Origin: Neurospora tetraspora
Lineage: Eukaryota; Ascomycota; Sordariomycetes; Sordariales; Sordariaceae
Assembly (NCBI RefSeq): GCF_033439725.1
Contig: NW_026944387.1
Span: forward strand, 2,046,001-2,110,000
Reading direction: 5' to 3'
DNA length: 64,000 nt
The notes beneath the pieces are model-generated. The model searched no databases. It was not told where the DNA came from and saw only the letters and a program-made list of their open reading frames with translations. Below, piece after piece: positions 1 through 12,227 of this stretch. The position numbers were made by a program, and so were the translations under genes. How positions within the stretch are numbered: the stretch's first letter is position 1; each line of letters starts with the position of its first letter.

Positions 1-1940
1 AAAAGAGTAAGCCGTCTAACTGACGGAGGTAATTATTAAAGGGTTTATAATCCTAATAAAAAATTCAATTTCGAAATAGGCGTAGTAATATAAAATTTAT
101 AATAAAATTAAGGTAGAAGGCTACTTCTTTTAGCCGTAGCCTTAAAATTCCCCTCTCTTTCTATATTTTTATATTAATAGTCCTAAAACGCTTAATAGGT
201 ATTTAAAATTTACTAGCTTAAATATAGTCCTTTAAGGATATTACTCGAAATAAAGAGAAACAATTGATTTCGTTAAGAATATAAATAGAAGCCCCGGCAT
301 TGAAGATTATAGAGTTCTTAAGTGGGTAAATATTACCTTTATTACTATTTACATTAAAAGTACTTTATTTAATGAAAAATATTAAATCGTAAGTATTAAT
401 TTCTTATTTCCTTTAATTTTTTAGAGTAATAGTTTGCGTAAAGGTAATAAAGCGGTCCCGTATTTAATTCCTAGCCTTTTTAACCTCTTTATTAATTTCG
501 GGATACTTTTTAAAATTTTTATTAATAAGTTTCTAAGTAGGGCGGCTTAGCTTTTACTTGAGATCATCCTTAATTTTAAGTATTAAATATTAATAGTATA
601 TTATTGAGTGAAGACTTCACTCGGAAATTTTATAAAGTAGCGTAGTTCCTCCTCTCTTTTTTGGCTGTAAAGATTTTTTTATATTTTTATTTACGTTACG
701 TTTCTTCCTTTCATTTACCTTCCGCTTCTTTTTATAATTAAAATTAGGAATATCCTCCTTATTAGGCGCGAACTCTTATAAATTAGAGTGGCTAATACTT
801 TAAACGCTACGAATTATAGCCTTCTTAGAGTTAGCTAATAGTATGGTACGTTCTAGTATATTAACCCTTTTAAAATTAGCGGATATATCTTTATATTTTA
901 AAGATATTTCTTCGAATTTATTATTAAACTTTTAGGAGTTGTTAGCTTAAATAGGTTTATATTTATAAATTATATCGATAAAATCAATAAATTATAAAGT
1001 GGGGGAAATTACTTTATTAATTCCGAATCTCTTTCCATTTACAATAAGGATTTCTTAATTGGATAGCTACTTTTCGAAGTCCTTAGGTTGCTTCTTTATA
1101 GTTTGTTTAATAAAGGTTTAATAATTTCGACGAGCTTTAGCAATTTGGTCGATAGGTTGATAATTAATGTAATTTTTAACTTCTTTAAATTAATTGCGGG
1201 TAGATTTATCCTATTTAAATAAAATATCGGTATAATAAGCAGCGATATAAGTATTTATTTAATTATAAATTTGGATATTAACATCGTCGAAGTCTTTTTA
1301 GTATTTATAACGAACGTTATATATATTATTAATTTAATCGTACGCTATTTTCCAAGTAATTATTAGGTCAGTAGAGGGATTACTAATTATATCCTCCCTA
1401 ATATCCTACTTAGTATAGTATTTATTATCCTCCTCTTCCTCTTCTTTATCATCTTCTCCCAAACTTCCTTTTTCATTATTTTTGTTAGCGCCGGCAGCGG
1501 CTTCTTTTTAAAATTAGGTAATAATAATAATTTTAATAATAATACTATTCGTATTAATAGCTATAGTAATAATAGTTATTACAATTATAATTATGGCCTT
1601 TTTAACCCTGATTCTTCTATTAAATTTAACGAACCCCTTCTTTACCGTTAAAAGGCAATCCTTTATTTGCTTAGTAAAGAAGAAATCTTCCAGCTTTGGG
1701 GGTAGAACCCTTTAAATTATAGGTCTTCCCTTAAATAATTAATTATTAAAATCCTAGTTCCTACTAGCGAATCTCTTAAAAGTTTTATACTAATTGGGTT
1801 AATTAGTAGGAGTATTAAGGATATACTTAACGTTATTAGTTTCGTAGGGATATTGTTTATAATCGATAATTATAGCGTTAAACGTGAATATGCAAATTAA
1901 ATTATTAATTATTAAATGTAACAGTGCAGAATTAGTTAAT
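1..1940 (-). mobile_element. RIP-mutated retrotransposon relic with Copia-like Gag frame
   Basis: This block is far more AT-rich than the rest of the window, is full of TpA and almost lacks CpA and TpG, which is the signature of repeat-induced point mutation. On the minus strand, from about 1740 down to about 640, one frame stays readable. Its interruptions are TAA or TAG at places where CAA, CAG or TGG codons are expected, and no TGA was met in the part I read (about 1385 to 870). The conceptual product is charged and helical, with an acidic stretch near 1430 (EEEEED), the segment KDFDDVNIQ near 1300, QIAKARRNY near 1140 and DFEK near 1075. Spacing and character resemble fungal Ty1/Copia Gag, so pol would lie to the left, outside the window. 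RIP is seen directly. The Copia assignment is inference from a degraded frame and could be wrong. No intact LTR was found. Confidence 0.6.
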
Positions 1941-3991
1941 TAAAGAGTGTGTGTAACTAACTCGCTTAGAAGGTATAGGGGGTGCTGGGGTAACCCAGAT
2001 ATGCCTAGAAATCAGGCAATATCAGGTGGCTGGAGCGCTAACCTCCATATGGTATGGCTAAAACCACCCTTGAATCTGACACGAACCCCCCAAGTTTTCC
2101 CCCCTTTGTCACGTGGCGGCCGGGGAAAGCAGGCCGTGAACAGTCTTGGGCGGCCCAGTTCGGACTGGCACAAAGAGTTCACCACCTGTTCCCTTCCCAG
2201 TTGTCTTCTTTGGGTCAGATATCAGAGACAATACAACAGACTGGGAATCCGTTGTTCCTGTCTTCGGTTTCGCATCTTCCTCTTCTAAACACCCTGATGA
2301 CGCCTATCCTCGGGTCGCGCGTGACCAGGACCCGCCTGAGGTTCTTCTCTCAGCCTGTCATGGGCTCTGTTACCTCTAGTTGACCAGGGCGAACCAAGCA
2401 GGACCCGATCATCCAGGTCCACGCTATACGGCAGATTGGCGGCCGCAGCCCGAGCATCAAGTGGCCATAAAATCTCAAAGAACCTGTCTCCCTGTGTTCT
2501 AGAATGACATTGCGCCGCCTCAACATCCACCCATCTCGACAATCAAACAAACCAAGCAGTTCGAGTATCGCCGATTCAACCATATCATAGGTATCACTTT
2601 ACTGTTGGGGCTGTTGTCGCCTCGGCCGTAGAGAGGGCGCTATCCCCCCCCTGGTTCCCGATGCTATTATAATCCTCTACCGAGATGATTCGATGCCGGC
2701 ATCTCCATCAAGAGAGCCACCTCGTGGAGACTGCAACTTCATTGTCAATAACACTCTCGACTTATAACTCGAGTTGCTTGCTGTCCAGCCTCAACAAACA
2801 AACAGATATAAGATGAGGAAGAGAGTGTCACAAGCAGTCGTCGTCACGATGAACTTGTACACTCATAACAGCTCGGTGACAACGGCCTTGTTTTCCCCTG
2901 TTGTTGCAACACCATGTCATGATTCAAGGCCCTCAACTGCTTGGGACCCGACCCCGGGAAGTCCCATCCATTTAAACCCTGGGCGCCATGGTGAAGCCAT
3001 GCCCATGACGAAGTTGTACCAGGCACTCGGGTGTAACCTGTCGACACATGACTGATCCCAATGCTAAACGCTAGCACGTTCGGAGCTGGCGGAGAAAAAG
3101 CCGCGCAAGCCAAGACGGTTTGGCACCGGTTCATCCGGAACTTGGACTGCCGGGATGCGGATCATGGAACGAAAGCTCGGACGCGTTCATCCTAGGAGTC
3201 CCGTGTCTTGAACATAGAGAAGCCCCGGTGATCCGGTGCCCTCCGGCCGGCTTTGAGTGCCGGCTGCCCCCGCCAAGGTAAACAACTGTCTACCCTGTTA
3301 AAAATGAACCAAAACTGCATCCCCGTTTTTGCATCACGCACGACGGGATTGAGAGAGGAGTCATCTGCCGGCGCCAGGAACAAGCAGGTACACATGTCAG
3401 ATGCATTGTCAACGTTAAAAATCCTGCAGAAAACGCCCAAACAGTTGCATCTGTAGGGCTGTTGACGAAAGTTAACTCCAGCCTCCTCTGGAAGATTCAC
3501 TGTTCGCAGAAAAGAAGTCATCACCGGCTCGGCTCTGTTCAGGGGGGAAGCTTCATCAGCTGAGGGTTAGGGTTACCAGCACCATGAAAGGGATGCAGCA
3601 AGTTCCGGAGAATCATCATCACTAAACTTTGGCGATGGCTACGTACCTCTACCTACATGTCTGGGGAATTAGGGAAACACCATAAGTGAATCAAAAAACC
3701 ATGATCACTGTTCAACTCCACTGCAAACTTGGTTTCAAACATTCACTGATTCTCAATTCCAGTACATCGATTCCTTTTTCAAGAAGGGGAACCTGCCAGA
3801 TTTAATGTTCTCGCCATGAGCAAAACAAAAAAGGGGTATCTTCTTTCCAAAGCAGGAAACAGATAATCTACAAAGCTTTTAACCCCAAAGGAACACCAAC
3901 TCCAGTCCTGGCCAATATACCCCCATCATATATCCAAGGGTAACGTCTCAATCCCACATTACAAGCCATCTTCAAACTCCAACTCCCTTTC
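1941..3991. other. Intergenic region after the RIP block; no gene supported
   Basis: Base composition switches abruptly to balanced at about 1940-1950 and CpA/TpG return, which marks the edge of the RIP-mutated block. Only short unconserved open frames occur. A TTAGGG-like motif (GGGTTAGGGTTACC) lies at 3564-3577. The right part is the 3' flank of the minus-strand metalloprotease. Confidence 0.6.
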
Positions 3992-5104
3992 TCACTTCTT
4001 AACCCCATAAACATTCTGCCGATAAGTCTCATACGCACTATGCATATAAGCCTTTTGCAACGGACTAAACTCCGTCAGGCAATCACTGGTTTTCACCGTT
4101 AGCAATCATCATTCTCTCCCCATCCCCCTTTCCCCTCCAAACAACCAAAGGAAAGGGTAAAACTCACTCATCAGAATAATCCATAAAATTATGCACCGCA
4201 TCCAGTCCCTCCTGATTCGGACAAGAATCCCTTCCAACCTGACATCCATAAGCCGGAGACGCCTCCACTGGTGTATCGCTAATCATATCCCCCTTCCCCT
4301 CACACCCGCCACTCCCAAAAGTATGATCAAGACCAAACCAATGCCCAATCTCATGCGTCGCCGTCCTGCCCAAGTTGAATGGCGCAAAGGTGCCGAAGGG
4401 CAAAGTATCGGAGCGGATTACGACGCCGTCGAGGGTGAACATGTCCTGTCCTGTGCCGTCTGGGTTGTTGAAGGCCTGGTCTTGGGACAGAAAGACGGGG
4501 AAGTAGGCATACCCCAAAAGAGAGTCGGGGAGGGTGATGGGGAAGTAGAGGTTTAGGTCGGTGTATTCGCCTTTGCGAAGATGGGACTTGAAGCCCTCTT
4601 CGTCGTCGCCGACGGCCCAGGTGGAGTTGATGGTGTAGGAAATGTTTTGCAGGCGGAAGGAAAGTTTGGCGGAGCTAAAATCGGCGTTGAGGACGGAGAT
4701 TTGTTCGTGGATTTGGGATTCCTTTTGTGTTTGTATTTGTTAGCGGATGAGAGTGGAGTGAGTGATGTGTAGAGGTAGGTCCGATGGCTAACCTCGAGAT
4801 ATCCATCTTCCACCTTAGTACCGTTCGCCAGGACGTGTACATAGATTTTGATTTCCTTCTCCTGCAAATCCTCGATCTCAACCTTCTGGATTGAACTGCC
4901 TCCCGTCTTCTGGGCATTTGCCTTTAAGGCATTGAGTTTGTTCATCGACTGAGAGGCGAGCGTGTTGTAGTTGTGCACCTGCTCGGGCGTCATGTGTGGT
5001 GTTCCGCATCTGTTGCTGCTGCCCGGTTGAGTTCCTTTGGCAACTACACCGGTCGAGGAAGCCATCATGGCTGCCGCGGCCAGAGCTACCTTGCTGAAGA
5101 TCAT
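3992..5104 (-). CDS. Secreted extracellular metalloprotease, M43B (pappalysin/cytophagalysin) type
   Basis: Predicted secreted zinc endopeptidase of 319 residues in three exons: 5104-4793, 4721-4168 and 4085-3992. Introns 4792-4722 (GTTAGC..AAAAG, branch GCTAAC) and 4167-4086 (GTGAGT..CCAG) keep frame. Residues 1-22 form a signal peptide (hydrophobic Ala-rich core, then VVAKG). The zinc motif HEIGHWFGLDH at about 222-232 gives the three His ligands and the catalytic Glu, and the Met-turn NFMDYS lies near 284. The last exon supplies DDDCLTEFSPLQ, matching the conserved cysteine-containing tail of fungal M43 enzymes. Family knowledge: these are small secreted proteases, often without a long propeptide, whose roles vary between nutrition and host interaction. 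A TATA element lies 127 bases upstream of the ATG. The gene looks intact. The family call is firm, the substrate unknown. Confidence 0.9.
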
Positions 5105-6850
5105 CTTGACCTAAAGATGAGAAAGAAACAAAACCAGGAAAGGAAGAGATAGAATGAGAAAGGCTGGTCGACAAGAGTCAGAGAGACTTCCCTCTATCTT
5201 GACCAGGACCGTGGGAAGGACATGCCCCATTTTATATAGATTTGCGCGAATCCTCGACCGCAATACCTCGTAACGGGCCAACGAACCGTGATGTTTGCCC
5301 GCTGTTTACCGGCGGCGGTTTCACATACATGGCGGTGTCATAGTAACCCGCAAAAATGGGAATGGGTTGTATCTAATCCCCTTCCCGCCTAGTTACAGGT
5401 TTGTGACTAGGAATAGAATCCACGGGCTTTGCTTTGCTACAGCGTTGCGTTGTGGCACCCGTGGAGATGTCAGCAGTGAGCTTAACGTGAATAAACATGG
5501 TGATAGGGTGGGTAGACACGTTACCCCGGATGATAGGGTCTTGGTCTAGGCTTGGCCAAACGGGACGGTGAGATTGCTCGCTAGGAACGGAGTTTTTACG
5601 CTCGTAGAGATGGATTCATCTGGCATGGATCGGAAGTCGGGTATGTAGATGTAGTTGAGGGTGATTTACGACTGTTGACCTGGTTCTTCATGTGAGACTT
5701 GAGAAGTTTCTAAGAGAATCTGTAAGCATCAAACGGCGTTTACTACAACTCAACTTACCAGAGTTCCTGATGCTGAGCTCTCCTCGCGGTAAGACAGATT
5801 GAGCGACCTGTATCACCACAGACTAAACCTCGACTGCATCTCCTCCATTTTCATCGCGCTGGCGACCCGCCCAGAGGGCACAAGCGCATAAAGATTGCCC
5901 TCCATCGTCCGCAGCCCGATCTTCAATCTTGTTGGGCAGTGCCTGATGGTTGATGGGTTAGTTGCAGGTGAGCACCTTACTTCCATGGAGTAGGTGGCCG
6001 GGGACGAATCCTTTGCCGGCGCTTCGTCTCAAAACAAGCCACCCCGTTGCCAAGGCGAAGACGATCTCCCCCAATGCAGTTTTTAGCGTGTTTACTTGCT
6101 ATTTTCGAGGGAAGCTCACCATATACTCTACTGCCTTCTCTATTCTCGCTGCGTAGAGGTAGTACGGCGTGAGAATTCGGTTTAATAGGATAGCGCTTTG
6201 CAGCTGGCGCATCTCGGTCGTCGGCAAACACAGACGGGTCGGTACGAAATGTAAGAAGTTTTGTACATTAACCAACTTTGGTGCTTGGAGATATTATGTG
6301 TTGCAGAACTCGACTAGAATTTCCCGACGTGTGACGACATGAACGAGACGGATACAGCTCGTGACACTCTCGACGTGCGTAGAGTGGAGAGACAACTTGG
6401 TGTGACAATGATTACCTACTGCTCGCTCTTTCCCATTGCTCCCGGTCTCTATTGCTCCTTCTGGTTTTATACCCTCCAACCGCCAGTCTGGGGAAGGAGC
6501 GACGTAGGCTTCGCAAAGAAGTTTAACTGTGAATTAGGTCATAGTGGTTTGAGGTGGATGTTTATGAGTGGTGATGCGAAGTCGGTGACCAGGTACCTCA
6601 TGCACAAGATGTCGAGCTTAGAGAACTCAACATCGATAGCCGATACACTTGAGCGTTGTGCCTTTGTGAATAAAATTGGATGATCTGCTAGCTTCGCTAT
6701 TTCACGTCGTTGCTTGTGGATTTCGGTGATACTACACCACATTCCGCGACTCTCTCCCACCCTCTAACCGTAACTCTGCTCACCAAAACGGATATCACCC
6801 CCAACCTCAACCTCAACCCATGACCAGTCAACACAACCCCATCTCTCCCT
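5105..6850. other. Intergenic region between metalloprotease and amidase
   Basis: It holds the promoter of the metalloprotease (TATA element at 5231-5238) and the 3' flank of the minus-strand amidase. The open frames here are short, lack recognisable domains and do not join by plausible splicing. I see no RNA gene. Confidence 0.5.
5231..5238 (-). promoter_or_regulatory. TATA box of the metalloprotease gene
   Basis: On the minus strand this reads TATATAAA, 127 bases upstream of the metalloprotease ATG at 5104. Position and sequence suit a regulated fungal promoter. There is no transcript support. Confidence 0.45.
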
Positions 6851-8851
6851 CTACCCACGCTGCGCAACCTCCTCCTTCGCCTTCTTCACCACATCCACCC
6901 AAATCGGCGGCCGTCTCCTCCTATCAGCGCCCGCCTCCTCACAAACCGCACCAAACTGCAACAACTGCTCCTCCGCGCACCACTCGCCCATAGCCATCAA
7001 TCCCACCGGAACCTCTCCCCGTCCCTGAACATCCATATCGTTCACCAACCCAGACTCCGGGCCGACAAACCCAGCGGGCACCGAAATACTCGGCAGTCCA
7101 CAGAAATTCGCCAACCAAACATACTCCATGCTCTGCAGCGTTCTATCCCCATCATTCACGCCCCACTTCAGCTCGCTCTTGCTTTTGATCGGTAACCCCT
7201 CGCAGCTGGTTGTGGGAGTGACGATCAGCATCCCCGGGTACTGCTGCCACAGCCAGGAGAGGTGCTGCATCAGCACGCGGCGCAGCTTCATGGCTAGCAT
7301 GTAATCGGAGGCCGGGGTGACGGTGCCAAGGGCGATGAGGATGCGGTTGCCGTACGTCAGGTTGCTGGTTTCCGGGAGGAGGGTGGCAGCGTCGGTGAGG
7401 ACGGTGATGGCGTGCGCAATTTGCCCTTCGGGAAGGAAGGGGATGTCAATTTCCACGGCGGTATAGCCGTGGTCGGAGCACAGGCGTCTGATCATGGTGT
7501 TGCAGAGGGTTTGGATGGCGGGCGTGGCGCGGGCGAACCAGGCGGAGGGAATGCCGAGGACTTTGGGGGAACCATTGTTGGAAGGGGCGGTTAAGCTGAG
7601 GCGCTTCAAAGGTGGGAAAGGGGAAGAGGGGTGAGGCTTGCAGATGACTTGGAAGACGGTGGCGAGGGACTTGATGTCCGCGGCAATGGGACCGAGACAG
7701 GCGCATGTCAGGCAGTGGTTTTGACCGGGCTTGAAAGAGAGACGGCCGTGGGTGGGCTTGAGACCGTAGACGCCGCATAGACTAGAGGGAATGCGAATGC
7801 TGCCGCCGCCGTCGCTGCCGAGACCGATGGGGATGAGACCGGCGCTGACGGCGTAGCCGGTACCAGAAGAGCTGCCGCCTGTGTAGTAGTTGGGGTTGTG
7901 AGGGTTTCTGGGAGTGCCGTGGACCGGGTTGTTGCCGGTGGTGTCGAGACCAAACTCGTGCATGGAGAGCTTACCAAGGATGATGGCGCCGGACTCTTGC
8001 AGCTTGCGTACACACCAGGTAGTGATGGAATCTTCTTCGTGGATGGTGCCCGTGTAGATGTTTTTCGAACCAAGGTTGGTTTCGTAGCCGTCAATGTCAT
8101 ACTCGTCCTTGACACCGGTAGGAACGCCATCGAGGGGACCGAGAGAACGTCCTTCCTTGTACCGCTGCGTCGAAGCCCTTGCCGCAGCCAGAACTTTCTC
8201 AACCTTGCTGTCAAACCATGCTGAAGAATACTCGGTAGGATTCTCGACATCGCGGCGAATCAGAGGAAGCAGAGCTTGCGCGACATCCAAGGGAGTGAGT
8301 GCGCCCGAGAGGTAGAGTTTCCGGTAGTCCTCCACTGAGTAGTAGTTTGCCTGGGGATACTTGTGCCGAAGGTCGTCTCGCTTGGCCGCCTCAGTTTCCG
8401 GAATTTCGTCATCCTGAATGTCATCCTTAACTTCGTCGGTAGTCTCAGAATCCGGATAGGGTACGATTTGAGGCTCAAACCATGGTTCGTAATCCTCGAT
8501 AAAAGGGCGAATCTTGCGTAGATCGCCGAAGCCAGCGTTGTGCCATATTATCTCCCTGACAAAGCGAAGATATTCCAAACTGGTGACCTGTGTTAGCTCA
8601 TTATTCAAAACAACCTCTCCATTGGAAAAACTCACATCAAGGCAGCGGCGCAAATGAACCAGCCGCGAATGGGCGGATTGGACTTTCTCTCCACAACATA
8701 TGGAACATCCGGACTATTCGATACCAGTTAGCACGTCTGTCTACTTTTCTGCGACGCTGAAAGCGAAGATGGCAGCATTGAAAAGCTGAGCTTACCCTCT
8801 CAAAGGGTCTGGATAGTTCAACAGTCTTTTGGACTGTGACACCGAACCCAT
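6851..8851 (-). CDS. Amidase-signature family hydrolase (fungal acetamidase/GatA-like)
   Basis: Hydrolyses an amide bond by the Ser-cisSer-Lys mechanism of the amidase signature family. The protein has 620 residues in three exons: 8851-8796, 8713-8636 and 8579-6851. Intron 1 is GTAAGC..AATAG with branch GCTAAC, intron 2 GTGAGT..ACCAG with branch GCTAAC. I chose the ATG at 8851 because it restores an N-terminus typical of fungal amidases (MGSVSQSKRLLNYPDPLRG, then PPIRGWF). The catalytic Lys is in GVKDEYD near residue 202. The glycine/serine core TGGSSSGTGYA at about 276, followed by GLGSDGGGSIRIP, carries the other two catalytic serines. The extra N-terminal 150 residues before the core are usual in this fungal subgroup. 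The substrate cannot be read from the sequence; simple amides, indoleacetamide or lipid amides are all possible. No disruption seen. Confidence 0.9.
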
Positions 8852-11102
8852 TGTTTGTGAGATGATGCAAGGACCATGCAAAAGGTGAAAAGTTTAAGTC
8901 GTGAGTGCTTGATGCTGCAAGGCAAGATAATACTGCAGCAGAGAATGCGTATGCATACAAAGATATGCCTTGTTTACGTGCTGCCGTGCATGCGGTTCGG
9001 TGTCGATACGATAAGGTCTGTTCCGTGTTTCCTTTCAGATGTTCCAAATTCAGGCAACGAGATGCCTTGCTGTTGATGAAAAGTGAACGTTTGGGTAAGA
9101 ACGACGGTGTTCTTTTGGTTCTTTCGGTTTGGTGCTGATAGCGAGCGGCGTGGTGACTGGTGACTGGCACCAGAAGAGAAAGAACGAAGGACACGTAGGG
9201 CGTGGGTGAGTTCAGCGGCAAGTCAAGAGACACCGCGAGTCACGTTTGGTGTTTGAGAAGAGACAAAGCGTGAGGCTGTGTACTTGTGTGTGTGTGTGTG
9301 CAGAGAATGTGCGTGTGAACAAATGCGACTCGAACAGGACGGGATTCTTATAAAGGCCGTTATCAGTCCTAAAATCTTGTTTCTCTTTCAAGTAAGTTTG
9401 TTAGTCTCGCCGGTAACCTGATCTTTCACCGTCCCTGCATGTTTCATCCCGAGGCTTATGGCAAACTGACATCTGCCATGACATCCGCTATTTTTCGGTA
9501 TCTGGTATCAGGCATTTTGAGGATCCCCATGTTGACTCAAGCATTTGACATGTCTAGGGTCTGTCATTGGTGCCACCATCATCATCCGCAAAGCAAGCGA
9601 TGTTGCTAACAAGTGGCGATGGCGCCTTGTGAAAATGGATGATGCTGTGGAATGACGACCGGGAGCGGTCAAAGTCGGATTAAGCTAGTGGGCTGTGCCC
9701 TTCCGGACTTTTCGCCGGCCTTCTTGTTCCTGACTCGGGTTCCCGAACGACACCGTTGATCGTGTCATCCGAAGTTTGTATGTATCTGTTGTTGTTTTGC
9801 ATCATCAATGACAGATGGCAGCTGAGCCGTGATGCATGCATCATTCAAAGCGAGCCGACCCGCCCATCCACGTCTTATTGCTCAGATGTCATTTGAGACT
9901 CATGTCGCTGTCAACGACACTCGAGACCTCAGAACCTGTCGTCCACTATTCGAGACTAATTAACCTCTGGACATGGCCCCAAGGACTGGTTCTGATAGAT
10001 AGAGCTACAGTACAGCCCCATTCAAGTCCTCGCTACAATGGTAGATCGGCCCATGGACAAGGTTGGTCGGTCGATGGTTAGGCCACCAGCGTGCTTGAGG
10101 CGCCCATCAAGATGAAGACCGTCGTCGTTGTAAACTCAATGTGTCGTTCGCTTGCCCGACGATGGGATGAACCATGGCCCAGCGAATTTCAGCAATGACT
10201 GTCCTGCTTGTAGTACGCGACTCTGCAAATGCCGATTCTCTCGTCCCAAGTCAAATAGCATGAACCGAATCGATGCTGGATCAATGTTGGGAAGTCAGAG
10301 TCTGCGAGAGGCCCCTGTTCTTCAGCACTTCAGCATCACAAGACGGAAAGCGGAAAATGACCCCGCAGCAGTCACGAGGCGGGGTCTCAAAGCTGTTAGT
10401 ACAAGATAGGATCGAAGCGTGTTCTTCTACTGCTGGCTAACAGCGCCTTAACAGAACTGTGGTCCCCCTTCACCTGCCATCGGGTTGCTCATTGCCCCGG
10501 CCCTTCCCCTGGCTTATCGGGGCCGGTTGCTGGGTCACCCTAGCTAAGGTGCCCCTGCCCCCACTGATTCACAGCAAGCGACAAGCCCAGCCCAGCGAAA
10601 CTCGGGAAAGCGCAGGAAGCAAACGCTTTCCTTGGTCGATTTTGACGTTGGCTCATCCTCGGGTTGAATTTGGGCACCTCCAGTCAACAACTCTCTCTTC
10701 GACATCGGGTCTACCTACATACGATGAACAGCGAATTCCAGCCGTCTCGTTTCTCTTATTCACCTCATGTTTATGACAAAGAGCGAAGCCAGCTGTATTC
10801 TACGTGCATCCTTTAAGCGACAACTATAGCCTTCCATCTGGGATGGGGGGAAGGAAAAAGAAAAGCCATGTGAAGCCATCAGGCTCAACCTCACAGGAGG
10901 GAAAGGCTCGGACCGAGTCTGTTGATCCGGCCGTCCTTCAAGAACAATTATTTGTAGGTTGAAGCTGGATTGGAGCCCACAACACACCTCATATCATCAT
11001 GATACCCCGGAGTCAGTCTCAGAGTCAAGTGTTTAACCGTGGATTATCCAACTGCAGGAGGAGTTTCGAGATCTGGATCAGTCACTCATTCTCGCTATTA
11101 CT
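8852..11102. other. Long divergent intergenic region
   Basis: This 2.2 kb spacer lies between the amidase start (minus) and the CUE/Smr gene start (plus), so it should hold both promoters. A TTATAA element at 9348-9353 lies about 500 bases upstream of the amidase ATG, and a (TG)n microsatellite sits at about 9285-9300. No open frame with recognisable features was found. Confidence 0.5.
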
Positions 11103-12227
11103 ATGGAGCGAAACATCCAAACGGATTATGACGACATCAGGGACATTCTTAAAACACTGGCGCAGACTGCTTCATGTGAGGCCTCGACGTCGTTTGACCC
11201 CTCCGGACTGGGCATGACCGTCGAGGGAGTGAACGGTGATGATCCCGATCACAGCATCATGTCCGAGTCTTTGGCTACGGAAAATGCCACGACAATATCC
11301 GACTCTATCATCTCCACCGACTCCTCCTCGTCCGAGGACCTCAAATTTTGCGACGCATCAGACCTGAACGAGCTCGATAAGATCGAGCGACTTCGTCTGG
11401 TGTTTCCCAACTTCAAGGAGCACACCCTCAAGTTTGTCCTTAAACAGAGCAGAGGCGACCTTGACACGGCCTTTGACGAACTCCTAACCCGGCAGCACCT
11501 CCATGAGACTGACCAGCTGCCCAAGGGACTGGACGGCTTTTACGAGCCCCAAGGCAGTACATCAACCCGCAGAGGCAAGAATAAGTCCAAGGACCAAGGC
11601 AGCAAAGGAAAGGCCAAACTTGCGCTGAACTACGCAGTCGTATTGCCGACAGTGGACAACGAGGAATTGGAAGGGGCTAAGGGCCCCATTCGACCCTCGG
11701 CATCAACACAGCGCGGCGGCATGTCAAGTACACAGGCGGTTACCACCTCCTATGATAGGGCGTCCAACCTTCCCGGTTTACCAAGCCCAGACACCGAGTA
11801 CGGAGTCTCCAACCTCTACGCCCAGGCTTCAGCCCTTGCTCGAAAGGGACCACTAGGCCGACAAGGCGCCATCGTTTACACGGAGCGCGCCCGGGAAGAG
11901 GCCCGTGCCGCTGCCGAAAGGATATCGTGGGCATCCGAGCAACTAGTCAACCAGAAGAGCACGTACTGCAGTATCGATCTACACGGCGTCACCGTCCTTG
12001 ACGGGGTTCGGATCGCCAAGGAGCGAGTTTGGCGGTGGTGGAACAATCTGGGCGAGCACCGCCATTTCAAGGCCAAGATGGAGGGATTCACAGTGGTTAC
12101 GGGTGTTGGCCGTCATAGTTCCGGTGGCGTCTCGCGTCTTCGACAAGCCGTTGGACTTGCCTTGAAGAACGACGGTTGGAAAGTCGAGACGTTGACCGGC
12201 CAGTTCTACGTTACCGGGAGGGTCTGA
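11103..12227 (+). CDS. CUE and Smr domain protein, Cue2-like endonuclease candidate
   Basis: Single-exon gene of 374 residues. Residues 91-132 fit a ubiquitin-binding CUE domain, with LRLVFPNF resembling the MFP-type core and a final helix DTAFDELL. Residues 288-374 are an Smr domain with the LHG motif (SIDLHGV) and the second conserved motif TGVGRHS. A helix rich in Arg and Ala (TERAREEARAAAERI) stands just before it, where DUF1771 is found in relatives. In yeast, Cue2 combines CUE and Smr domains and cleaves mRNA at stalled, collided ribosomes (No-Go decay), so the same role is a reasonable inference. Here only one CUE domain is clear. The linker of about 150 residues is low complexity. The start is the first in-frame ATG. 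The domain calls are firm, the exact orthology less so. Confidence 0.8.
   Translation: MERNIQTDYDDIRDILKTLAQTASCEASTSFDPSGLGMTVEGVNGDDPDHSIMSESLATENATTISDSIISTDSSSSEDLKFCDASDLNELDKIERLRLVFPNFKEHTLKFVLKQSRGDLDTAFDELLTRQHLHETDQLPKGLDGFYEPQGSTSTRRGKNKSKDQGSKGKAKLALNYAVVLPTVDNEELEGAKGPIRPSASTQRGGMSSTQAVTTSYDRASNLPGLPSPDTEYGVSNLYAQASALARKGPLGRQGAIVYTERAREEARAAAERISWASEQLVNQKSTYCSIDLHGVTVLDGVRIAKERVWRWWNNLGEHRHFKAKMEGFTVVTGVGRHSSGGVSRLRQAVGLALKNDGWKVETLTGQFYVTGRV

Noticed and set aside
1420-1740. Plus-strand Asn-rich frame in the RIP block
   Set aside because: Poly-Asn arises from AAT runs in AT-rich DNA. The minus-strand frame covers the same bases, extends much farther and shows the RIP stop pattern, so it is the better ancestral frame.
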